From: Microcebus murinus
Taxonomy: Eukaryota > Chordata > Mammalia > Primates > Cheirogaleidae
Reading direction: 5' to 3'
Length of the DNA: 64,000 bases
NCBI RefSeq assembly: GCF_040939455.1
Contig: NC_134108.1
Span: 13,359,501-13,423,500, forward strand
The translations under genes were made by a program, and so were the position numbers. The number at the start of each line of letters is the position of its first letter. The stretch's first letter is position 1. Positions 37,685-49,960 of this stretch are shown piece after piece. The notes beneath the pieces are model-generated. The model saw only the letters and a list, made by a program, of their open reading frames with translations. It searched no databases and was not told the DNA's origin.

Positions 37685-39509
37685 GTAAGACTGTCTCCTG
37701 CAAAAGGAGAAGATGTGGATTTAGAAATGAGAAATTTTACAGCATAGCTCACTAGGGAGTGGCATGTATTTGCAAGTGTGGCTCAAGAATCCTGACTTTG
37801 CCTGGAAAGTTGCACAGGTTAGTAAATTACTTCGGACCAATAAATGCACTGCTTAATGAAAGCTCTGTTAAAATAGTTCCCTATCTGATCACTCTAGTGT
37901 CTGACTTTTGCATTCAGAAGAGTAGTAACTGATGTTTAGCCAAATCCCCTGGGCAGCAGAGGGCACCACACTCACACTGAGGTCTGTACATGAAGGGGCG
38001 TGTCTAGGGCCCCAGTCCTTGATTTCCTGATTTAAGAGACGATGGAAACAACTTTGGCTAACACAGTACTGAAGCTGTGTGGTAGTATACACTAGGTAAA
38101 CAGCAGGACCATCATGCTCTTACCTCTTTGAACATTCTTTCTTGTATGTTGTCAACCCTCAGTCAAGGGTCTCACTCTGGCTAGGAGTGATTTCTTTTTT
38201 CATTTTTTGGCAGTACAAGCGTGTATGTGTGTGTGCATGTGAGAGTTACTGTTTTACTTTAATATCACTCACATGTAAATAGCACATGAAACGGACTTAC
38301 TTCAGTGCATATACTTCTTAATGGGTGCCTGGCATTTTCATATGGAAAATCAATTTATATATAAAAGATGTTCAAATGCCAGGTTTCTGTTAAGAAATAT
38401 AGTACATACATTAGAATTACTGCTTGCTATCCAAGATTGGATCATCTATTATTGTTTGCATGAGTAGATGTATCATTTTCAAATGTTTTACTATTCTATA
38501 TTTCATATAGATGAAATATGCTTGTGTAGCTGAGGAAGGCAGTAACTATGTACCCATATAGATTTTGGCTTTTCTGATCAGACCGGCAGTGCCCGAGTAG
38601 ATGTCATATGTGTTAATTTGATCCAAGGGAATATAACCGGCAGAAACAGAAGTGTTCTCATCTATTTATGTAGGAAGTCCTCCCACACATGGCTTATGAA
38701 ATGAATTTTGAATTATCTTTGGTATCCTTGGTTTTTACTGTGATGTGTGTGTGCACACACATGCATTTAATTTAAAATGAGTTGGAAACTGTTTTATTGC
38801 CAAGTATGTGGCAATAAAACCTTAAACAAATAAGAAAGGTTGTTACTGTATTAAGTGTTCTTTACCCAGACATTTAAATTTGTTTCCTTTGTTGGTTTAT
38901 CCCCATGATTGTTAAATTATTTAATGTGCCGTATTCACCTTTTAAAGTCAAGAATAACAGTTCAAATTTTGTTTTAAATTTTTTTAGAAACATCTGTATT
39001 TCCCTAATCTGTTATGGCTTTTATATGATCTTGGCACTGGTATTTACTATTAATAGCTTGAAGACCATGCACAAGTTTCTTACACTTACAGTTTTATTTT
39101 GTCCTCAGCTAAAAATACGGCGTAGATGTTCTTATAAAAAGACACTCAGCATTTCTTGTTCATATTTTGAAGCTCTTTATTACAAATTTGCATTTTGAAT
39201 TACCTGGGCGTGGTGATGTGCACCTGTAGTCCCAGCTATTCAGGAGGCTGAGGTGGGAGGATGGTTTGAGCTCAGGCGTTCAAAGCTGCAGTGAGCTATG
39301 ATTGCAACCACTGCACTTCAGCCTGGGCGACAGAGCAAGATCCTGTCTCTTAAAAAAAAAAAAAAAGTTGCATTTTGAAGGATTTAAGATTTACCTTAAA
39401 ATTTGCACAAGTTTTAGAACAAAGACATTTCTCCTACTCTAGTCACTTTAGTATCAGTTATTAATATACGGTTTATGGTTTGCAATACTGTGTATTCTGT
39501 ATTGTTTAG
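37685..39509. other. SYNE1: SYNE1 intron 9
   Basis: Single-copy-looking sequence with one Alu-type monomer (39200-39367) near its 3' end. Confidence 0.9.
39200..39367 (+). mobile_element. Alu-type monomer with 12-bp target-site duplication
   Basis: Forward single-arm SINE ('cctgggcgtggtgatgtgc ... gcctgggcgacagagcaag' plus A-tail). Bounded by ttgcattttgaa at 39188-39199 and 39368-39379. Either a FRAM-like monomer or a 5'-truncated Alu. Confidence 0.9.
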
Positions 39510-39674
39510 GATTTTTTTCGAAATTTGCCTCATTGGATTCAGCAGCACACTGCCATGAACGACGCTGGCAATTTCCTAATTGAAACGTGTGATGAGATGG
39601 TCTCCCGAGACCTTAAGCAGCAGCTACTGTTGCTAAATGGGCGGTGGAGAGAGCTGTTTATGGAAGTCAAGCAA
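39510..39674 (+). CDS. SYNE1: SYNE1 window exon 10: spectrin repeat
   Basis: Fifty-five codons, DFFRNLPHWIQQHTAMNDAG then NFLIETCDEMVSRDLKQQLL and LLNGRWRELFMEVKQ; phase 0 to 0. The LNGRWREL motif is the helix C signature of a spectrin repeat. Acceptor gtattgtttag, donor gtatgt. A complete Alu-type monomer insertion sits about 140 bp upstream without disturbing the acceptor. Confidence 0.97.
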
Positions 39675-40134
39675 GTATGTCTTTCAAATCTATAGACATC
39701 TCCAATGTGTATATATTATAAATATTGTGATAAACAGTCTGTTTTAAAGACAATTTTATTTATATCGGCTGGGCTTATTAAGGCAGGGTATGGATATGTT
39801 TAAAACTGGTGTATTTTATGGTTGATTATTCATTGTTTTCCATTTCTAATGGAGGAATGTTACTGAAATGCATTAATTTGATTAAGGACTATGTTGAGAT
39901 CTGGAGCCCACTTACATGGAATGATTTGTGTTTCAAATCATAGTTCATTTTTGTTCTAGTTTTTATCCTTTCAAAGTAATTGGACTTACTTCAAATTTAC
40001 CTAAAATGAGAATCAGGAATTAGAATCTTTCTTGCCAGTTAACAATTCCAGAGACTATGTTAAAGTGAAGGTTGGTGGGTCTTCCAGTCACAGCTTAATG
40101 GCTTTCATAATATTCCCCTCCCTTTTCTTAACAG
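39675..40134. other. SYNE1: SYNE1 intron 10
   Basis: 460 bp without recognisable features. Confidence 0.9.
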
Positions 40135-40287
40135 TATGCGCGAGCCGACGAGATAGACAGAATGAAGAAAGAATACACAGACTGTGTTAATACTTTGTCT
40201 ACTTTTGCAACTGAAGCCCATAGGAAACTTTCTGAACCCTTAGAAGTCTCTTTTATGAATGTGAAGCTAATAATCCAAGACCTGGAG
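40135..40287 (+). CDS. SYNE1: SYNE1 window exon 11: spectrin repeat
   Basis: Fifty-one codons, YARADEIDRMKKEYTDCVNT then LSTFATEAHRKLSEPLEVSF and MNVKLIIQDLE; phase 0 to 0. It is a helix-rich rod segment with several substitutions from the human sequence I remember, all conservative. Acceptor ttttcttaacag, donor gtgagg. Confidence 0.97.
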
Positions 40288-41266
40288 GTGAGGAGTTTCT
40301 GAGTCATAAAATGAAAAGCCTATTCCACTGTGAAAATAAAGATCAGCAGGTTGCTCAGATCATTGCAAAGATCATTTCTGTGTCTCCTGGGCATCATTTT
40401 GACTTAACTGCCTACCCTGATTTGTACCTGTCATAAAAAACATATTGAGTTTTTTAAAGATATGTCTTCATCATATAAAGTAACTTCAAAATAGTTTTTC
40501 AATTTGGAGATTTTTTTTTCTACAACCAGATTATGAAACATTGGGATAAAACAGGAGACATCTATAGATAGCACTTCCACATAAATGCTTCCAACAATAA
40601 ATGATTAATTGCACAAATTGTGGTATTTACATATTTTGAATAGCCTACAGCTTTCAAAATGAAGTACTGGAAAAGTTTTTAATGACATGGAAATATTTTA
40701 TTATACAATGTATTGTTAAGTGAGAAAAGCAAACAATAGTATCATTGTTTTGTTTTTGTAAAAATAAAAAATGGATATAAACACAGGAAAAATATTAATG
40801 ATGTAATGATGAGATTCTGGCTTTTGTTTTCAATGTGTGAGAAGACTATAAGTAACTTAAATTTTCATTATCCTAATATTTCTAATTTACAAATTACAAA
40901 GTGTATATTTTTTAAAGTCAGAATTGCCCCAAATTTTTAATATGCATTTATATGTTATATAATGTTTCTATACTACATTAACATGCTGTTTTTTTTGTTT
41001 TTTTTGAAAGTGTAAAGATTACTTCAGCTAATCCTGATGTTAACTTAAAAATGTTGGTCACTTTTAAGGGAAAGTTTTATTATTTATTTGTATAATATTA
41101 CATATATATATATTAGTAATGAAGGGAAGCAAAAGCTGGACTCTCCTGAAGTTTACTATAAGTGTAGCATTTTATACTATTGATTTTTGTTCTGCCTTCT
41201 GTGGAATCCAGACATGAAAAGGAAATGTGTCATGCGTTAATCTAGCTGTTTCAATGATTCATGCAG
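40288..41266. other. SYNE1: SYNE1 intron 11
   Basis: About 1 kb, AT-rich. I see no repeat or RNA gene. Confidence 0.9.
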
Positions 41267-41410
41267 GATATCGAGCAGAAGGTGCCTGCAATTGATGCTC
41301 AATACAAGATGATTACAAAGACAGTGCACCTCATTTCCAAAGAGATCCCCCAAGAAGAAGCTAATGAAATGTTTGCAACCACATCAAGACTCAAAGAGCA
41401 GCTAAGCAAG
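41267..41410 (+). CDS. SYNE1: SYNE1 window exon 12: spectrin repeat
   Basis: Forty-eight codons, DIEQKVPAIDAQYKMITKTV then HLISKEIPQEEANEMFATTS and RLKEQLSK; phase 0 to 0. It shows more amino-acid differences from the remembered human sequence than its neighbours do (for example PAID for PVMD, EIPQEEANE for ESPQEEGKE). Acceptor gattcatgcag; the donor gtgcga is the weakest-looking of the set. A reverse Alu begins about 130 bp downstream. Confidence 0.96.
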
Positions 41411-41540
41411 GTGCGAAAATACTTTAATGCACAACACTCTGGGTGGCACCAACGCTGCCTTCAGCTTGCCTTACACCTGCTTTTTCACCTATGGGCTAAT
41501 TGTTTACTTCTTAACAAATCACACTTGTTTCTTATTGGGA

Positions 41541-41877
41541 TTTTTTTTTTTTTTTTTTTGAGACAGAGTCTCACTTTGTTGCCCAGGCTAGAGTGAGTGC
41601 CATGGCATCTTCTAGCTCAAAGCAACCTCAAACTCCTGCGCTCAAACAATCCTGCTGCCTCAGCCTCCCAAGTAGGTGCGACTACAGGCGTGCACCACCA
41701 TGCCCGGCTAATTTTTTCTATACATATATTAGTTGGCCTATTAATTTCTTTCTATTTATAGTAGAGACCGGGTCTCGCTCTTGCTCAGGCTGCTTTCGAA
41801 CTCCTGACCTCCAGCAATCCACCCGCCTCAGCCTCCCAGAGTGCTAGGATTACAGGCGTGAGCCACCACGCCCAGTC
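41541..41877 (-). mobile_element. Alu SINE, strepsirrhine type
   Basis: Reverse full-length Alu with a long T-run and the strepsirrhine middle. The flanking duplication is weak (gggattt / aggattct). It starts 130 bp downstream of exon 12. Confidence 0.93.
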
Positions 41878-42971
41878 AGGATTCTTGATTTAGTAATTTT
41901 GTCATGAATTTAAAAAAAATAAAACTATGATACTATTACCAAGTATTACTTCTGCTAATTCAGAAGTGCTATAGCATATTTTAATAGAAAGGTAAATGCT
42001 TTGAGGAGGACAGCTGAATGTTATTAAACAGAGAGAGAGAAAGGCAGAAAAAGAAAAGGAGAAGGAATAAGAGGGGATCACACATTTAACTGAGAACTTA
42101 CTGAGATTCCTTTGACATACCTCCACTCTAAGCCCATTTATGCAGTTTTCTGCTGGCATAGCCGCAAAGCAGTGGAAATTCTGTCCTCCTTTTCTCATGG
42201 AGTTCACCTCGGGCTTAAATATATATACTACTATATATATACTACTTCTGTGCAGGGAACTAGATGGATGTATGCACTAGCCATAAGCCTTCCCTATTCT
42301 ACTGAGGGTTTTTCCTTAAGAGCTTTGGAAGTTCCATTGGGATATTTTATCTATCTAAACTTGAATTTCAGAAGATGGTGTTATTTGCAAAGTCCACTTA
42401 GATTGGGTAATTAGTATCTGATAAAAGACAGAAGTGATTATATAAATGGAAATGTTTTATAATAAAGAATTGAAAAACAAAAGAAAATAAAGTAGAAAAA
42501 CCTGTTAAATAGGAAAGGAAAAGGTAGAGAGAAAGAAAGTAACCTACGTAAAATCAGTGGTGGAGAATTAATGAAAAAGTGGAAAAATTCAAAAAGCAAA
42601 AATAGGAAAAATCATAGTCATGAATAAAAGGAGAAAATTTTATCTATCAATCTGGGATGTATTCGAAGTTTATGTTCATATATTTTAACATTCAAGATAG
42701 AATTATTGGTAATTTAAAGGTACTGAATAATAATGATAATATTGGCTGCCAGCAAAAGTTGCTAAAGACTGGGTACAATTTAAAGTCAACATTTTCAATT
42801 TGATAAGCTTCTAGCAGTTTCAGGACCATATCTGGGCTTATGACATTGCAACCTGAACCAGGTTTAGTTTGTTTAGGGCAATCCCTGAGAAAGTAAATTG
42901 TGCCTAAAGTCATTATGCCTTCTTACTGCTATTTCAGATGCAGCATTTTGATAGATATTGGTTTAAAAATT

Positions 42972-43068
42972 TTTTTAGAGACAGAGTCTCACTATGTTGC
43001 CCATGCTGGTCTTGAGCTCCTTGTCTCAAGCAATCCGCCCGCCTCAGCTTACCAAGTAGCTGAGACTA
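42972..43068 (-). mobile_element. Alu monomer (FLAM-like)
   Basis: 'ttttttagagacagagtctc ... atgttgcccatgctggtc ... ccgcccgcctcagctt' is a single reverse Alu left-arm-like unit. Confidence 0.8.
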
Positions 43069-43716
43069 TAGATTCAACAGATTTTCTGTTGCACCAGGAA
43101 ACATCAATAAAGCACACTAACTAGTATTTGACTTTAATGCTTGGGACAAGTAGGATGTTGATAAGCAGAGGGTAGGAAAGCACGGAGCTGGTGGGAGGTA
43201 GGGAAGCACAAAGTCTGTCTGGGAAGAGTGAGTCAACAACTTTGTAGGTTTGTAGGTTTGTCTGGAGTCAAGTGTTCAAGGAGGAAAGCTCTTGAAAATA
43301 AAGCTGGAAGGCACAGCTTGCTCTAGATGATGTAATAATAATTCGTGACTATCTTAGGTCAGATTCAAGCTAAAGTGAAAATGAGTTGATGGTTTATGAG
43401 GTGGAATTTGATGCCATCTGCCTCACAAACAACAACCTTTTAGATGGAAAGTGTTCTCCAGAAGGACGATGTAGGTGAATTTTCATGAGAAAATTTAGTA
43501 GCCATTTATTTGTTTCAGGGGTACAGCTCTATTATTAATATTTTTATCAGCAAAATTTAATATAAAGGAAATATCATTAAAGAAATAGTCTTTGGGTATT
43601 TGTAAGCACCAAATGACAATGTTACAAAAAAAATGTTCCTGGGAGCTATGAAGAGTGCCCTGAACTTGTGGTACTTACTGGCCTTTCATGGAATTTTTAT
43701 CTTTGTGTTTTTAAAG

Positions 43717-43890
43717 GTCAAAGAATGTTACTCCCCACTCCTTTATGAGTCTCAGCAGCTGTTGGTTCCGTTGGAAGAATTAGAAAAGCAAATGACGTCC
43801 TTTTATGACTCACTTGGGAAAATCAATGAAATTATAACAGTTCTTGAGCACGAGGCACAATCTAGTGCTCTTTTTAAACAAAAACATCAG
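43717..43890 (+). CDS. SYNE1: SYNE1 window exon 13: spectrin repeat
   Basis: Fifty-eight codons, VKECYSPLLYESQQLLVPLE then ELEKQMTSFYDSLGKINEII to ALFKQKHQ; phase 0 to 0. A rod segment almost identical to human nesprin-1 as I remember it. Acceptor tgtgtttttaaag, donor gtaaga. The open frame extends about 85 bp upstream into the intron, but the AG at 43715-43716 and agreement with the protein family fix the start. Confidence 0.97.
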
Positions 43891-44708
43891 GTAAGAAAAA
43901 TCCCTTTCAGGAGAAATTATTATTTTAATGCATGTGAAGTAAGACTGAGGTGTTGCTTGCAGTAATAGAGATTCAGTTAGGACAAGAAACATGTTTCTAG
44001 AATAGTACTAGCAGCTCAACAAAACAAAAATACACCTTGTCCAGAGGCAAAAGCCCATGCACTGAGTGGATTCGAGCAGTTTATGGGGAGCAGTAGGGCT
44101 GGCCCCAGGTGCAAGCCAGGCTCTGCTCATCTGAACTAATAAGTTCACTGAGTCAAGCAAAATTAGGAAGAATGGTTTGTTTTGAGCACCCAGTTCCCTT
44201 TCTATCAACTGGGCAACGTGAGCCGAGTGTACTCAGCAAGTATTTATGAATGTCTGCCCCGTTCATGCATAAGCCATGCATTCCAAACTCCAGGTGCAGA
44301 GGGTGGGAAGTTCACGAGGTCTCTGTGAAATAAAGAATATGTTTTGGGAATAGAGCCAAATCTATTACTCTGTCGAAAAGGACACCCATAATCAAAGGAC
44401 TTTCTATTATCCTTTTTGCTTTGTATTTATTTAATTTTCCTATGGTGTCTATCGATGGAGCTAGGGATTATGTTTCACAAAGTCTGTAAAAAAAGTTTAA
44501 TGTAAATAACTTCTCATTTGCATTTTCAAAGCATAGAAAATATATGTACAATAAATTTTTTCATCTTTATATTGACTTTGTTTTGGGAAATCATTTACTG
44601 TTGCTTCCCACGTATACCTTTGGGCATCATGTCCTGCCTCCCTAGTTGACAAAATGGTTAATTTCATTTTTAAAAAGTAGTGCCATCATTCCTTGATACT
44701 TTGAAAAT

Positions 44709-44733
44709 GTATATATATATATATATATATATA
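44709..44733. repeat. (TA)n microsatellite
   Basis: Uninterrupted TA run in intron 13. Confidence 0.95.
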
Positions 44734-45723
44734 ATTCATATATATTTAGATATATGTAAAATAAATAACTGCATTCCATTTCCATCCAGTATGTATAATT
44801 ATATTTTATGAGATCTTTTCTTTGCCTCTAGAAATAGGTCTATTAAACAACCATAAAAGTCTGTATATGTGTTTGGTGTGATAATCATTTTTTGGTCTCA
44901 TTTTTAATAAGCATATCTGTATGCATAGCAATCTCCTACTGAGTGTTGCAGTTAATTGACTGACTTAGTTGGTTTATTATAAATAAGCCTATCCATCAGA
45001 GGAGGGTGATACTAACACACAGAACGTTTGCCACTGCTTTAATTGAAATAGATTCATGGAAGGAAGACAGCATCACTTATTAGAGATGACTTACACAGAT
45101 ATTCAGATCTTAGGTCTGATACAGCAAATAGCAAAGCTTTGATTAGCTTTAATTTCCTCACCTTAAAATGCAGGTGACAATACCTGAGTTTCAGGTGTGT
45201 TGTGAATATTATATCAGATAGATATTCTATAATGTGACTAGCATATAATAGCACATATGTACTCTGTAACTGATAGCATGATTATTATTATCGATTGTGA
45301 AGCCACAGTGATTATACCACCAAACCTCATCTTAATGACTTCTTATCATATTGGATAAAGATTATTTTTCATTTTGAGACAGGGTACCATTTCCTACATT
45401 CCCAAATTGCTATAAATTGTCATCAACTTACCTTTTCATAATCAAAATAATTATTTATATTATTTTCAGGAAATATTAATAATATTTCACAATATATTTT
45501 AAACTTATGTTAACCTTTTATCTCCTAAGTCTTCAAAAGGAAAAAGAATGTCTTTATTCTGCCTTGCCAAAACAAAACAAAAATTCTGCTCTTAATATTT
45601 GCATCTAGATAATGGAAAATGGTATCCAAATAAGGAGTTTGAAATATTTTTTCAAAGCAGTTGAGGATGTTGAAATGCAAGTGATGTGGATTCAAGTCAA
45701 AAAACAACTCTCTGTGCCTGTTC

Positions 45724-45844
45724 CTGAGATACTTCACTTAGAATAATGGTCTCCAGTTCCATCCAAGTTGCTGCAAAAGCCACTATTTTATTCCTTTCTA
45801 TGGCTGAGTAGTACTCCATGCTGTGTGTGTGTGTGTGTATATAT

Positions 45845-45891
<47 letters not shown>

Positions 45892-46146
45892 CATACATAC
45901 ATACCACATTTTCTTTATTCACTCTTGAATTGGTGGAGACTTAGGTTGATTCCATATCTTTGCAATTGTGAATTGTAGAAGCCAAGAAGCAGGGAGAGTG
46001 GATGGGGGTAAGGAGTAAACACTTACCTCACAGGTACAATGAACATTGTTCTGGTGATGAACATACTAAAAGACCCAATTTAAGCATTATACAAGATATC
46101 CGTGTAACAAAAACATTTGTACTCCCTTAATATTTTGAAAGGAAAA
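45724..46146. mobile_element. 5'-inverted L1 with embedded microsatellite
   Basis: 45724-45975 is reverse L1 ORF2 end (reverse frame includes SMEYYSAIERNK and ATWMELETIILSEVSQE). 45976-46146 is forward L1 3' UTR ('aaaagacccaatttaagcat', 'gtgtaacaaaaacatttgtac'). The opposed halves show a twin-primed 5' inversion. A (GT)n/(TA)n/(CATA)n tract at 45824-45906 has expanded inside the first half. Confidence 0.8.
45824..45906. repeat. Compound (GT)n/(TA)n/(CATA)n microsatellite
   Basis: GT, then TA, CATA, TA and CATA blocks in succession, lying inside the inverted L1. Confidence 0.95.
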
Positions 46147-46878
46147 AAAATGACTCTCCACCTTGGGCTGGGCTGGATAATTTCCATGCTGTCTACTGTG
46201 GAAATCCACTATGATGCCAGACTACCAGTCAAAAGTGTAAGGATCTATGAGTACCGTTGTGTCTCATCCTACAACTATGGGACCATTGTACATTTACCCC
46301 AGGCTCATTGATCTGCTGACTTTTTTGAGTAGGATCTAAAGTCTACCATTTCATGAATAAGGTGGATAGATTATAAAGCTTAGGAATTCAAATATTATAA
46401 ATTTAGGTTATGGAAATACTACTTAATTTGCTGCATCTCTTTTAGTAAAGTGAATGTGCATTGGTTCAAATTTGTTTAGTCAGATGAAAACGTGATATGT
46501 AGATTGATTTCATGATGGTTCTCTTAATAAACCCTAGTCCCACCAACTGGTTGGTGGAAAGTAGACACTAGACAAATAATTTTGATGCTCTGTCATTTTC
46601 TTAATGTTAATAAGATGTACATAAAGTATTTTTAAAACCTCAAAAAACTCCTTGTGACATTTAAGTGCCATATATACAAAAGCACTGACTTCAGCAATTA
46701 TTTAAAATTGAGCTTTTTTGAAAAGAAATGTTCCCCTGTACCTTTGGTTTTACTTACTGTTGATTGAAAGCCTAAAAGCTATATAATGTTGTTCTTATTA
46801 TTTGTAATTATTACTCTCTTTATTTCTCTCTCACTCTCTTTTGTAAATAATATTATTGTGGGTTTCTTTTTCTTATAG

Positions 46879-47037
46879 GAACTGGTAGCCTGTCAAGAAA
46901 GCTGTAAGAAAACCTTGACACTAATTGAGAAAGGCAGCCAAAGCATTCAAAAGTTTGTGACCTTAAGCAAAGTGTTAAAGCATTTTGATCAGACAAAGCT
47001 GCAAAGACAGATTACAGATATTCGTGTTGCTTTTCAG
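46879..47037 (+). CDS. SYNE1: SYNE1 window exon 14: spectrin repeat
   Basis: Fifty-three codons, ELVACQESCKKTLTLIEKGS then QSIQKFVTLSKVLKHFDQTK and LQRQITDIRVAFQ; phase 0 to 0. Acceptor ggtttctttttcttatag, donor gtaatg. It is followed by a compact 291-bp intron. The first Met lies outside the exon, so a Met-based open-frame search misses this one entirely; it was found from the protein family and splice sites. Confidence 0.96.
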
Positions 47038-47328
47038 GTAATGTGCTCTCCGTGCTATAGCGGTGTGAACCAGGGAAAATGCAAAGGGTGAGGGCAGGTA
47101 GCCATCACTTACGCCTTCAGTCTGGCTAACATGCCTCACCTACTGGTGCTTGAAATCCAATCATTTTTCTACTTCTCCTTGTAATTAACATTGAAAAGAA
47201 TTAATTATTCTCATCATGATGAAATGTCTTTCTTCCAAGTGTGTTTTTTTGAATCGATAATGCTCTAACTAAATGATACTGTCAGTAATGAGAAAGCAGC
47301 ATCGCATTATGGTTATTTTTCACATCAG
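47038..47328. other. SYNE1: SYNE1 intron 14
   Basis: Compact 291-bp intron with no repeats. Confidence 0.92.
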
Positions 47329-47493
47329 AATATGGTAAAGAAAACTGGAGACTGGAAGAAGCATGTCGAAACCAACAGTCGCTTGATGAAGAAGTTCGAG
47401 GAGTCCCGAGCAGAGCTGGAGAAGGTGCTGCGGATTGCCCAGGAGGGCCTGGAGGAAAAGGGGGACCCGGAAGAGCTCCTGAAGAGACACACT
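47329..47493 (+). CDS. SYNE1: SYNE1 window exon 15: spectrin repeat
   Basis: Fifty-five codons, NMVKKTGDWKKHVETNSRLM then KKFEESRAELEKVLRIAQEG and LEEKGDPEELLKRHT; phase 0 to 0. TGDWKKHVETNSRLM is the helix C / helix A stretch of a spectrin repeat. Acceptor tttttcacatcag, donor a consensus gtgagt. Reverse-strand open frames over this exon are antisense shadows. Confidence 0.97.
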
Positions 47494-49076
47494 GTGAGTC
47501 TGTGCCTGGTGGGGCACCTGCCCTGAGTACAGGGACGAGCGACCCTGGATGAAAACCTAAACAGAGCATTCCGATCTGATACAGAGGAAGACGGGGCAGA
47601 TGTGTCAGGAAGGCAGAAACCTTTTAGGTCTGAGACCCAAGGCCATAGTGCACAAAAAGAGCTTCAAGGACAATTGATGAACTGACTTATAACTGGGCCA
47701 TTCTTAGGCCCCTAGAATAGTAGAATCATGATAATTCAGGATCTCCAAGCTACTTATTCATTATTTAGCTCAGAAATTCTTACATAACTAAAGAATCTTT
47801 TAAATAGAAAAGGTAAATGGCTAGGACTTTTGTGGCCATTTGATAAATCTCCCTTATCATAGTATAGAATAGGTACCATGCCACTTGACATCTGCTATCT
47901 GATATACAACTTGTCTCAGTATTGTGAAGCCACCTTCATGATTATTATACTTGTTTATGAAAGGGCACATGAGATGACCAGCACTCTAGCATCTACTGTG
48001 AATTATTTTTCCTGAAATTTCAGTAGACAGTTGTATAAACTGCACTCTCATATGACAAATACAATATATTTGTGATACAGCTGTCTAGACTTAGGGTCAA
48101 TGTCTGTGACGATAAAATGCAAAACACCTCATTTAGTTTATATGCCTTTATGGTATGGCACTTTCTGTTTTGAATCACTGTTGTTTCAAAATAAGTCTGC
48201 ATACATACTTCTGAGACAGCATGAGATTTGGTCATATGTGTGTCCTCTTAGTGCTCAGGCTGTCATGACAAAATCTCATAGACTGGTGGCTTAAGCAATA
48301 GAAATGCATTTTCCATAGTTCTTGAGGCTAGAAGTCTGAGATCAGGGTGCCAGTGTGGTAGGGTTCTGGTGAGAGCCCTGTTTCTGACTTGTAGGCAGCC
48401 ACTTTCTCCCTGTGTCCTTGCATGGTAGAATGAGCTAGCAAGCTTTCTGGTGTCTCTTCTTAGAAGGGCACTAATCTCATCATGAGGGCCCCACCATCAC
48501 GACCTCATCTATACCTAATTATCTCCCAAAGGGCCCATCTCAAATGCCATCACAATTGGGGATGAAACTTCAACATATAAGTTTGGGGAGGGCCATAATT
48601 CTTTCCATAGACTATGTGCTCACGTGTGCACATGTGTGAATGTAGGAATGGTTCATAATGAACCAGCAGGGCTTGGAATGCATTGCAGTTGGGGAATTGG
48701 GGAGTTATGAGCCTTAGTCTTGGCTTCTACTCTGCCCTTCCCTTCCAACTTTACCAAAGAGGAACCAAAGCTCCATCACTATGGAATCAAAGTTTTAGGA
48801 TCTCCCATTGACATTTAGAAATATGCTACCAATTTTAAAAACTGCAAAAAATTTTTCTAAAAAATAGAAAGTACCAGTTGAATTTCAGATTTTATGGCTT
48901 CTGACTCATAACTCTAGATGCTTATAAGTTCAATCCCAAAAAAGAAAAACAGCAGTTGCCCCGAAGTTTTGAAGAGCACAACAGCTGGCGGACAGCCCGT
49001 GAGAGGCATGACAGGGTCTGGTGCTGCCTTTTACTCTGCTTGACACTCTTAACCATGTCCCGCCTCTCCCTGTCAG
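47494..49076. other. SYNE1: SYNE1 intron 15
   Basis: Holds one old interspersed repeat (about 48250-48615). The rest shows nothing I recognise. Confidence 0.88.
48250..48615. mobile_element. Old mammalian interspersed repeat, family not assigned
   Basis: 'aaatctcatagactggtggctta', 'gttcttgaggctagaagtctg' and 'ctgtgtccttgcatggtag' are landmarks of a common mammalian repeat (possibly LTR-derived). I do not assign the family. No coding capacity. Confidence 0.55.
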
Positions 49077-49211
49077 GAGTTTTTCAGTCAGCTGGATCAG
49101 AGGGTGCTCAACGCTTTCCTGAAAGCTTGTGATGAACTCACCGACATCCTCCCTGAGCAGGAGCAGCCAGGTCTGCAGGAAGCTGTCAGAAAGCTCCACA
49201 AACAATGGAAG
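49077..49211 (+). CDS. SYNE1: SYNE1 window exon 16: spectrin repeat
   Basis: Forty-five codons, EFFSQLDQRVLNAFLKACDE then LTDILPEQEQPGLQEAVRKL and HKQWK; phase 0 to 0. The closing LHKQWK is the helix C Trp motif of a spectrin repeat. Acceptor cgcctctccctgtcag, donor gtgagt, both near consensus. Confidence 0.97.
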
Positions 49212-49583
49212 GTGAGTCAGGACATGATGGGGACACCGTGTGTCCTGAACAAGGGGAGAGAACATGAGGATGCTAAGGTCCGATTGTAAGAGAATTTAGA
49301 AATTCATGGAAAGTCACTATAGCGACTTCCTCTATTAAAAAACAAAACAAAACAACAACTAAAACACTGAACTTGAATAAGACTTGATAATTTATGATAG
49401 AACTTTGTTATTCATATTTTTCAGCAGCATCAACTTTATCATACTACTTGAGTACTCTTTTTCTGTTTACTGATTTTCTTTGGCAGGGTGACAAAGGCAT
49501 GTAACTTATTCAATCACCATTTAGTGAACTCTTCTCAGATAAATAAATCATGCCGGGTATACTACTGAAATTACAGAAAAAAT

Positions 49584-49585
<2 letters not shown>

Positions 49586-49624
<39 letters not shown>
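49586..49624. repeat. (TA)n microsatellite
   Basis: About 39 bp of uninterrupted AT dinucleotides, the longest pure TA tract here. Confidence 0.95.
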
Positions 49625-49626
<2 letters not shown>

Positions 49627-49629
49627 GCT

Positions 49630-49960
49630 GCCATGAAGGATTTTACCCTCCAGTTTAGATAGTGATGATCTAAAAATATAAATTAAAACATTTCTTGGTT
49701 AAGGATTCAACAATGTGCAAAGGATAATCCTCCTCCCCTAAAGGGCTTACATTTCAGTAAGGGAGATGATTAGTTACAAATAATAAAAGTATAACGTGTA
49801 ATATGTCCGATTATATATAAATAATATACTTAAAAAAGCTTTGAAGGAGGGAGGCAGACCCACTTGGAGACTGGAAGAGTGAATAGAGTGACTAGTTTTG
49901 AGCTAGAACTTTAAGGGAGCAGCAGAAATGTGGGTGGGCAGAAGGGTGAAGCAGCACAAC
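49630..49960. mobile_element. L2-like old repeat fragment
   Basis: 'atgaaggattttaccctccag', 'aaagggcttacatttcagta' and 'actttaagggagcagcagaa' follow an L2-type 3' pattern. Weak. Confidence 0.4.

Larger units (their letters stand above)
41411..43716. other. SYNE1: SYNE1 intron 12
   Basis: Holds a full-length reverse Alu (41541-41877) and a reverse Alu monomer (about 42972-43068). A purine-rich stretch near 42.4-42.6 kb is low complexity. Nothing else recognised. Confidence 0.85.
43891..46878. other. SYNE1: SYNE1 intron 13
   Basis: Holds a (TA)n tract at 44709-44733 and a 5'-inverted L1 with an embedded (GT)n/(TA)n tract (45.72-46.15 kb). The remainder is unremarkable. Confidence 0.85.

Noticed and set aside
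41593..41847. 84-codon forward open frame (SSKQPQTPALKQSCCLSLPS...)
   Set aside because: It is the standard translation of a reverse Alu. The same words appear in the 28.9-kb Alu on the other strand.
47282..47569. Reverse 95-codon Pro/Ser-rich open frame
   Set aside because: Antisense to exon 15; the sense strand has clear spectrin-repeat coding with splice sites.
48930..49265. Reverse 111-codon open frame
   Set aside because: Antisense to exon 16 and its flanks.
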